Assembly (NCBI GenBank): GCA_963522145.1
Contig: CAUQXI010000014.1
Span: 36,334-100,333 of the forward strand
Direction: 5' to 3'
DNA: 64,000 nucleotides
Source: Mesorhizobium_B sp963522145
GTDB lineage: Bacteria > Pseudomonadota > Alphaproteobacteria > Rhizobiales > Rhizobiaceae
How positions within the stretch are numbered: the stretch's first letter is position 1; each line of letters starts with the position of its first letter. Under the pieces are notes generated by a model. That model was not told the origin of the DNA, did no database searches, and saw only the letters and a list, made by a program, of their open reading frames with translations. Shown here piece by piece: positions 58,916-64,000 of the stretch. The translations under genes and the position numbers were made by a program.

Positions 58916-58933
58916 AAGACAGTTGGATGACAG
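58916..58933 (-). promoter_or_regulatory. Pho box upstream of pstS
   Basis: On the minus strand CTGTCAT (58933-58927), four bases, then CTGTCTT (58922-58916): the two 7-base half-sites of a PhoB site at the standard 11-base period. It is about 175 bases before pstS. The rest of the 278-base gap between pstS and the hybrid kinase holds no gene that I can see. Confidence 0.82.
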
Positions 58934-59020
58934 CTCGAAGACCGTTCGGCGACCCTCCGGGAGAGCCTTCGGACTTATCCACAGCAGGACCGATCAGCTC
59001 AGCCCCCGCTGTGCGAGAGT

Positions 59021-62000
59021 TCAGGCGAGGCCTGTGCGGCTTTGCTCGCCCATGCTCGTCCAGCGCTCGATCTTTTCCAGAAGGGCGCGGGGGCTGATGG
59101 GCTTGGACAGGTAATCGTCCATGCCCGCCTCCAGGCACCGCTCGCGATCGCCTTTCAGCGCATGAGCGGTGACGCCGATAATGGGGACATGATTCATCGT
59201 ACCGGCTTCCATGCGCCGGATTTCCTCCGTCGCCTCAATTCCGTTCATCTCGGGCATCGACACGTCCATCAGGATCAAACGCGGGCTCATCTCCCGGAAC
59301 GCCTCGCATGCCCGCCGCCCGTTTCCCACAAGCTGGAACGAAAAACCCGTGCCGGTCAGGATCTGCGTGAAGACAAGCTGGTTCACTTCATTGTCTTCGG
59401 CCACCAGGATGTCGATGCGGCTCCCCGCGGGAGAGGCGCCTCCGCTGTCCACGCGACGATCCGGCATGGGCTGCAAGGCAGGCAGGATGATCGGCGTGAC
59501 CGGCGCTGCGGTCTTCGACGTGACAGCAGCCGATGATGACGGCGCAAGCGGAACGGGTTGAGCGAAGCTCCGCCCGGAGCGGCGCTTGGCGATCGCTGCG
59601 GCCAGCGCATCGAGCAGCGCTGCCGAGCGCGCAGGCTTGATCAGCTGTGCGTCCACATCGCGCGCTCCCGCACCACCGAGCGACTGATCCACCGAGGTCA
59701 GCATGACGATCGGCGTATCCTCGGCGCCTTGCATTGCGCGTATCCGGCGCGCCACCTCTGCTCCCGTCATGCCCGGCATCTGGTAGTCGAGGATCACGCA
59801 ATCGACGGGGAGGTCGAGCCTGGTTGCCGCTTCGAGCACCTGGAGCCCCTCGGGGCCGCTCGATGCCGCGCAGGCGTCGAAGCTCCAGAACGCCATCTGC
59901 TCGCTCAGGATCGCGCGGTTCACCGCATTGTCGTCGATCACGAGCACGCGGGCGCCTGTGACATCCACCGGCACGGGCTTGCGCTGGGCCGGCGGCTCAG
60001 TTTCAGGCAGCGACACTGCGAACCAGAAGGTGGAACCCGCTCCTTCCCTGCTTTCCACGCCCATCTCACCGCCCATCAGTGCCACCAGGCGCGATGTGAT
60101 GGCGAGCCCGAGCCCCGTGCCTTCATGGCGTCGGGTCGAGGAGGCGTCCACCTGGGCAAACTTCTCGAAAACGAGATCGAGCTTGTCGGCCGGGATGCCG
60201 ATGCCGGTGTCTTCGACCTTCACGCGGATGCGTTTCTGGCTGCCGCGCTTTTCACCGCTCACATCCACCAGCACATGGCCGGTATCGGTGAACTTGACCG
60301 CGTTGCCGACCAGATTGGTGACGATCTGCCGGATACGCCCGACATCGCCGAGATAGGTGCCCTGCACGGCCGGGTCGATGCGGACGATCAGCTCGAGGTC
60401 CTTTTCCTTGGCCCGCGTCGATACGAGCGTCGCCACGTCCTCCACCGCTTCGGCGAGGTCGAACGGAATGGGATCGAGCACGAGTTGGCCTGCGTCGATC
60501 TTGGAAAAATCGAGGATGTCGTTGATGATGGTCAGCAGCGCGTTGCCCGACTTCACGATGATGTCGACAAAGGTCTTCTGCTTTTGATCAAGGTCCGAGC
60601 GAGCGAGGAGTTCGGCCATGCCCAGCACGCCATTCATGGGCGTCCTGATTTCGTGGCTCATATTGGCGAGGAATTCAGATTTTGCCCGGTCGGCGAGCAC
60701 CGCGCGTGCCTGTGCATGCTGCAGCTGCGCCTCGCGTTCCTTGAGCTCGGTGATGTCCGTCGTGGAGCCGATCAGATAGAGCGAGCCATCCGAGGCAACC
60801 ATTGCGCTTTTTTGCGCCATCTGATGCCGAGTGCGTCCGGCCGCCTCGATGACGGTTTCCTCGATCCGCTGCTCCTGCCCTGTTCGCAGCACGGTTCGGT
60901 CACTTTCCATGAAGGCGGCGCCGTCACGCTCTCCGAAGATCTCGACGTCGGTCCGGCCGATCGCTTCCTCCTTTGAATAGCCGGTGAGCTCGCACCAGCC
61001 TTTGTTGACGTAAACGAGCTGGAGGTCCGGGCGCTTCGCGTAGATCGAGACCGGCACATTGTCGATCAGGCTCTTGAACACCTCGTTCTCGCGCAACGCG
61101 TCCGTCAGTTGCGCCTCACGCGCCTTGATCTCGGTGATGTCCGCGCTGGAGCCCACGATGTGCATCTCGCCATCCAGGCCTCTCATGCGGCTGAGGCGTG
61201 TCATGAGTTGACGAACGGAACCGTCCCGGCGGGTGATCGGCTCCTCCACTTCCACGAGTTCGCCCGTCACCATGACGTGACGTGCATTCGCGGCGTGAAG
61301 CTCAGCATTGGCGGAAGGGAACAGCTCATGGCCGCGCTGCCCCACCGCCACTTCCCGTGACACGCCTGTGACCTCCGTCCAGGCGCGGTTCACATACTCG
61401 ACCGTTAGGTCGCCTTTGGTGATGAAGGTCGCAACAGGCATTTCATCGAGAACATGGCGGAACAGTTCAAGCTGCCGCTGGCTTTCATGCTGCTCCTGTT
61501 CTTCCTCCTGAACTCCTGCCGCATCGAACAGAGTGCCCAGGACGCGGAATTGACCATTCGGGAGCTGTACACGGCATCTGCGCGTGACATGCGTCGGGGT
61601 GTCTCCGGCTGAGCCGAAACTCTGTTGAACCTGACACGGCGCTCCGGTCTGGAGGACATCGCGTTCGCCGGTCTCAGATATTTCAGCGGCACCAACAGAA
61701 GAGAAATCGGACGCGCGTTTGCCGAGCATGGCCTCGGGCGTCGTGTTGAACAAAGCGGCAAAGGTCTTGTTCACCAGCGCAAAGCGCAGTTCCTCGTCCT
61801 TGACGAAGATCGGCGCGGGAAGCGCGTCAAGCACAAGGCTGGGAAGGGTCGAAGCTTGAATCGTGTGATCCAGATCGCGGCTTCGCTGCTTGAGCCGTGT
61901 CACGTCCACATAGGACACGAACCGCCTTCCTTCCGAAAGCGGCATGATGGAGGTCACTAAGGTCCGCCCGTCCGACAGCGGGAACTCGCGCACCAGCGGC

Positions 62001-62701
62001 AGCCCCGCGCGGAGCTGGTGCTCCCGCTCTTCCAAATAGTCCTTCCAGAGCCGGTCATCCTTTTCCGCCGCCACGAGGGGGCGTGATGCTTCCGCGAGTT
62101 CCCGGAACGGGGAACCCAGACCCAGCGCGGGATCGTTGATACCCCACATCCTGCGCAATGTGCCGTTGAGGAACTCGATCCGCATATCCCGGTCGAGCAC
62201 GAGCATGCCGATCGGGATCGCTTCCATCATCTTCGGAAGGTCAGCCAGGAGGCTGGCGGCAGGAAACACAAGCTGTTCTTCCGATCTCAGCTTTTCCACA
62301 AGAGCGGTCACATTCCGTCCAACGCCGCGATAACCGGTGAAGCGACCCTCGAGATCGAAGTGGGGAAAGCCGGAGATGGAAACCCATCGACAATCGGTGC
62401 CGCTGGCTCTCAGCTCATGAACGAATTCCTGAAAGGGCCGCCGCGCTTCCAGATCGGCGAGATGAGCGGCCGCGCGCGGCGTGAGGCCATCTCCCTTCAT
62501 GAAATCAAACCGCCGGCGTCCCAGCACGGCAGACGAGGGCATGCCGGTGATCACCTCGTAATTCGATGAAACAAAGGAGAAGCGCAGTTCGCTGTCGGTC
62601 TCCCAGACCCAGCTCCCGCACCCGGTGAGCAATTCGGTAGCAGCATCCATGCGCCCCGCTTCCTGCTGCTCGGCCGCGTGCCCGTTCTCTTCCACACCCA
62701 T
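59021..62701 (-). CDS. hybrid sensor histidine kinase with multiple PAS domains
   Basis: A 1226-residue cytoplasmic kinase with no TM helices. About five PAS-type domains occupy residues 18-670; the openings GSWVWETDSELRFSF, AIPIGMLVLDRDMRIEFLN, ALPAPIFVKDEELRF, EMPVATFITKGDLTVEYVN and NVPVSIYAKRPDLQLVYVN mark them. The phosphoacceptor histidine is in FLANMSHEIRTPMNG near 690, and the ATPase domain has DTGIGIP near 820. Two receiver domains follow: VLVIDDNAVNR/CVILDYQMPGM (about 930-1045) and ILVAEDNEVNQ/LILMDVSMPEM (about 1100-1215). No Hpt domain is seen. It precedes the pst operon on the same strand; signal and target are unknown. Confidence 0.9.
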   Translation of the reverse strand: MGVEENGHAAEQQEAGRMDAATELLTGCGSWVWETDSELRFSFVSSNYEVITGMPSSAVLGRRRFDFMKGDGLTPRAAAHLADLEARRPFQEFVHELRASGTDCRWVSISGFPHFDLEGRFTGYRGVGRNVTALVEKLRSEEQLVFPAASLLADLPKMMEAIPIGMLVLDRDMRIEFLNGTLRRMWGINDPALGLGSPFRELAEASRPLVAAEKDDRLWKDYLEEREHQLRAGLPLVREFPLSDGRTLVTSIMPLSEGRRFVSYVDVTRLKQRSRDLDHTIQASTLPSLVLDALPAPIFVKDEELRFALVNKTFAALFNTTPEAMLGKRASDFSSVGAAEISETGERDVLQTGAPCQVQQSFGSAGDTPTHVTRRCRVQLPNGQFRVLGTLFDAAGVQEEEQEQHESQRQLELFRHVLDEMPVATFITKGDLTVEYVNRAWTEVTGVSREVAVGQRGHELFPSANAELHAANARHVMVTGELVEVEEPITRRDGSVRQLMTRLSRMRGLDGEMHIVGSSADITEIKAREAQLTDALRENEVFKSLIDNVPVSIYAKRPDLQLVYVNKGWCELTGYSKEEAIGRTDVEIFGERDGAAFMESDRTVLRTGQEQRIEETVIEAAGRTRHQMAQKSAMVASDGSLYLIGSTTDITELKEREAQLQHAQARAVLADRAKSEFLANMSHEIRTPMNGVLGMAELLARSDLDQKQKTFVDIIVKSGNALLTIINDILDFSKIDAGQLVLDPIPFDLAEAVEDVATLVSTRAKEKDLELIVRIDPAVQGTYLGDVGRIRQIVTNLVGNAVKFTDTGHVLVDVSGEKRGSQKRIRVKVEDTGIGIPADKLDLVFEKFAQVDASSTRRHEGTGLGLAITSRLVALMGGEMGVESREGAGSTFWFAVSLPETEPPAQRKPVPVDVTGARVLVIDDNAVNRAILSEQMAFWSFDACAASSGPEGLQVLEAATRLDLPVDCVILDYQMPGMTGAEVARRIRAMQGAEDTPIVMLTSVDQSLGGAGARDVDAQLIKPARSAALLDALAAAIAKRRSGRSFAQPVPLAPSSSAAVTSKTAAPVTPIILPALQPMPDRRVDSGGASPAGSRIDILVAEDNEVNQLVFTQILTGTGFSFQLVGNGRRACEAFREMSPRLILMDVSMPEMNGIEATEEIRRMEAGTMNHVPIIGVTAHALKGDRERCLEAGMDDYLSKPISPRALLEKIERWTSMGEQSRTGLA

Positions 62702-63123
62702 CCGCGCCCGTCCCCGCGACTGCTCCGCCGTTCCTGCAAGGCACAGGCTCGACGGGGCGATGATGAACGCGAAGATTTAAGGAGCATCTAACCTCGTCGA
62801 TCCGCAGTGCGAGCCGTTAAAATCCGGCCCTTACACAAGAACAGCGTGGATGCACTGCGGCACTGCAGAGGTGGCGATTAGGAGCTCAACCATATCGGGG
62901 AAGCCAAAGCCAAGCTGTCGCTCTGATATATCTCCGATCAAATGATATATATCAAACAAAACAAATGTTAATATCGCTAATGATTTGATAAAATAGGCGT
63001 GATATTTCATCTAAATCCGCACCAATCTGAATAGAATTAGCAACTTTTCCTTTGAAGCCTCCGTTCACCGGGCACGCCTCACCTCTTCGACAAGAGATCG
63101 GGGCTCAACCCAGGAGACATCTC
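62702..63123. other. AT-rich intergenic region with a perfect palindrome
   Basis: This 422-base gap between the hybrid kinase and the Gly-rich gene holds no reading frame that I can support. From about 62920 to 63060 it is much richer in A/T than the surroundings. It includes the perfect 12-bp palindrome TGATATATATCA (62943-62954) and a related TGATATAT at about 62923, which look like regulator sites or a bent promoter region. The sequence GGAGACATCTC just before 63124 supplies the ribosome site of the next gene. Confidence 0.6.
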
Positions 63124-63699
63124 ATGACTTTGAAGAAACTTCTCGCCACGACGGCAGTCGGCGCATTCGTTCTCGGCGGAACTGCAATCGCCATGGCTCA
63201 GAACAACGGCGGCGGTGGTCGTTCCGCGACGGGCGGTAACGCGACCAGCGGCAATGCAACCTCCGGCAACGCCACGGGCGGCAACGCCTCGTCGAACGGC
63301 CGCGGCACGTCTAACGGCGGCAGCGGCACCAGCGGCACGGCCACCTCCGGTGGTGCGACCGGTGGCAATGCTACGTCCAGCGGACGCGGCACCTCCACGG
63401 GCGGCAACGGAACAAGCGGCTCCGCTACCTCCGGTGGTGCGATGGGCGGGGATGCCACATCCCACGGCCGCGGCACCGCCACTGGCGGGACTGCAACTTC
63501 TGGCGATGCCGAGAGCGGCATGGCCGATGGTGGCGATGCAACCAGCCAGCGCCGTGGCCGCGCGACGGGCGGCATAGCCAATAGCGGCGACGCCGAAAGC
63601 GGCGAAGCCATGGGCGGCACTGCGAACTCGATGCGCAATAACGACAACGAGAACGAGGACATCGGTGGCAGCAATCAGCAGCTGTACGGCAGCCGCTAA
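63124..63699 (+). CDS. exported Gly/Ser/Thr-rich repeat protein
   Basis: A 191-residue protein with a signal peptide (LKKLLATTAVGAFVLGGTAIA, cleaved near AMAQ at residue 26). The mature chain is almost entirely Gly, Ser, Thr, Ala and Asn. It contains a roughly 28-residue unit whose core is ATSGGATGGNATS followed by xGRGTSxGGxGTSG. Three clear copies and one or two decayed ones are seen, with an acidic tail (NNDNENEDIGGSNQQLYGSR). The ATG at 63124 follows GGAGACATCTC. Such repeats suggest a surface, matrix or intrinsically disordered protein; no family is recognised. Confidence 0.75.
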   Translation: MTLKKLLATTAVGAFVLGGTAIAMAQNNGGGGRSATGGNATSGNATSGNATGGNASSNGRGTSNGGSGTSGTATSGGATGGNATSSGRGTSTGGNGTSGSATSGGAMGGDATSHGRGTATGGTATSGDAESGMADGGDATSQRRGRATGGIANSGDAESGEAMGGTANSMRNNDNENEDIGGSNQQLYGSR

Positions 63700-63725
63700 G
63701 TCGTCCGACGCGAAAAACTGAAACC

Positions 63726-63753
63726 GGCGCGGCCTCTTCACCGGGGCCGCGCC
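63726..63753. repeat. strong hairpin between the two Gly-rich genes
   Basis: GGCGCGGCC (63726-63734) pairs perfectly with GGCCGCGCC (63745-63753) around a 10-base loop. No T run follows, so this looks like an RNA-stabilising or partial-termination hairpin between adjacent genes, not a clean terminator. Confidence 0.65.
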
Positions 63754-63790
63754 ATGCCAATCACAAGAAAGCCTTCCAGGGAGCAGGAAA

Positions 63791-64000
63791 ATGAAAAACC
63801 TTCGGCTTGAATTCGCAGCGCTCTCGGCAGCGCTTCTGCTGGGCTCATGCCCGCTTGCCTATGCGCTGGACGTCGGCGGAGTTTCGGCAGGCAGGGGCGG
63901 TGTATCCGTTGGCGGCAGCCTCGGCGGCCTGGGCTCTGCCGGAGCGGGCGTTGGCGGCATGAGCGCCGGCCGCGGCAGCGCGGGGGGAACGGCTTCCGGC
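63791..64000 (+). CDS. second exported Gly-rich protein, cut by the window edge
   Basis: Seventy residues of an open frame starting at ATG 63791 after GGGAGCAGGAAA. A signal peptide (LRLEFAALSAALLLGSCPLAYA) is followed by glycine- and serine-rich sequence (DVGGVSAGRGGVSVGGSLGG, then GGMSAGRGSAGGTASG) to the edge. The stretch LLGSC could act as a lipobox, but signal peptidase I cleavage after AYA is equally possible. It is a tandem neighbour of the repeat protein at 63124, likely in the same transcript and of similar kind, though with a different repeat. Confidence 0.7.
   Translation, partial: MKNLRLEFAALSAALLLGSCPLAYALDVGGVSAGRGGVSVGGSLGGLGSAGAGVGGMSAGRGSAGGTASG

Noticed and set aside
63215..63660. 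Minus-strand frames opposite the Gly-rich gene
   Set aside because: They are GC-rich mirror frames of a low-complexity plus-strand gene with a signal peptide and ribosome site.

Overview
The window is GC-rich, gene-dense chromosomal DNA from an alphaproteobacterium. It is most likely a member of the Hyphomicrobiales close to Mesorhizobium/Phyllobacteriaceae. The basis is the combination of a PhyR-NepR-EcfG general stress response with HWE kinases, a SAM-II riboswitch on metX, the aerobic cobaltochelatase pair CobS/CobT, DUF2125 and DUF3108 proteins, and the hisC-tyrC / metX-metW arrangement. No phage, insertion sequence or CRISPR array is visible. The genus call is inference; the gene content is read directly.

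Layout. 1-8.7 kb: a partial gene, hpt, a one-TM protein, the divisome pair ftsEX, an envelope DUF218 protein, plsC, a ChaC-like cyclotransferase, DUF2125, and the hisC-tyrC operon. 8.7-14.2 kb: a SAM-II riboswitch followed by a terminator hairpin, metX-metW, a methyltransferase, gloB, a drug/metabolite exporter and DUF3108. 14.4-24.7 kb: rpmB, yhhQ behind a compact preQ1-I-like element, an esterase-like phytase-fold protein, cobT and cobS with an odd secreted protein between them, a J-domain protein, bolA, an M20 amidohydrolase, a DD-carboxypeptidase and a CobW GTPase. 24.7-30.7 kb: tusA, an L,D-transpeptidase-like lipoprotein, accA, xerD, aroK-aroB and tRNA-Arg(CCT). 30.7-36.2 kb: two convergent sialyltransferase-like (GT29) genes, an FAH-family enzyme, a SET protein, a hydroxyacid dehydrogenase and a sugar epimerase. 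36.2-39.2 kb: a TetR regulator with a doubled operator facing a three-gene phospholipid operon (CDP-alcohol phosphotransferase, acyltransferase, CdsA-like).

39.6-47.2 kb is a general-stress-response locus: PRC-barrel protein, small TM protein, HWE kinase, FATGUY-type response regulator, EcfG, NepR, PhyR, DUF1328, a second HWE kinase, a 62-aa TM protein and a glycine-zipper lipoprotein. Five GGAAC-N17-GTT promoters are present, two of them divergent between nepR and phyR. The locus therefore appears to contain sensors, the partner switch, the sigma factor and several of its own targets.

47.2-52 kb holds a D-xylose-type ABC transporter (xylF-xylH-xylG) with a hairpin between xylF and xylH, and a divergent ROK regulator with a near-perfect inverted repeat in the shared intergenic region. 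52.5-58.9 kb is the phosphate operon pstSCAB-phoU-phoB with a Pho box and no phoR. It is preceded by a 1226-residue cytoplasmic hybrid kinase with about five PAS domains. The window ends with an AT-rich regulatory stretch and two tandem exported Gly-rich proteins, the second cut by the window edge.
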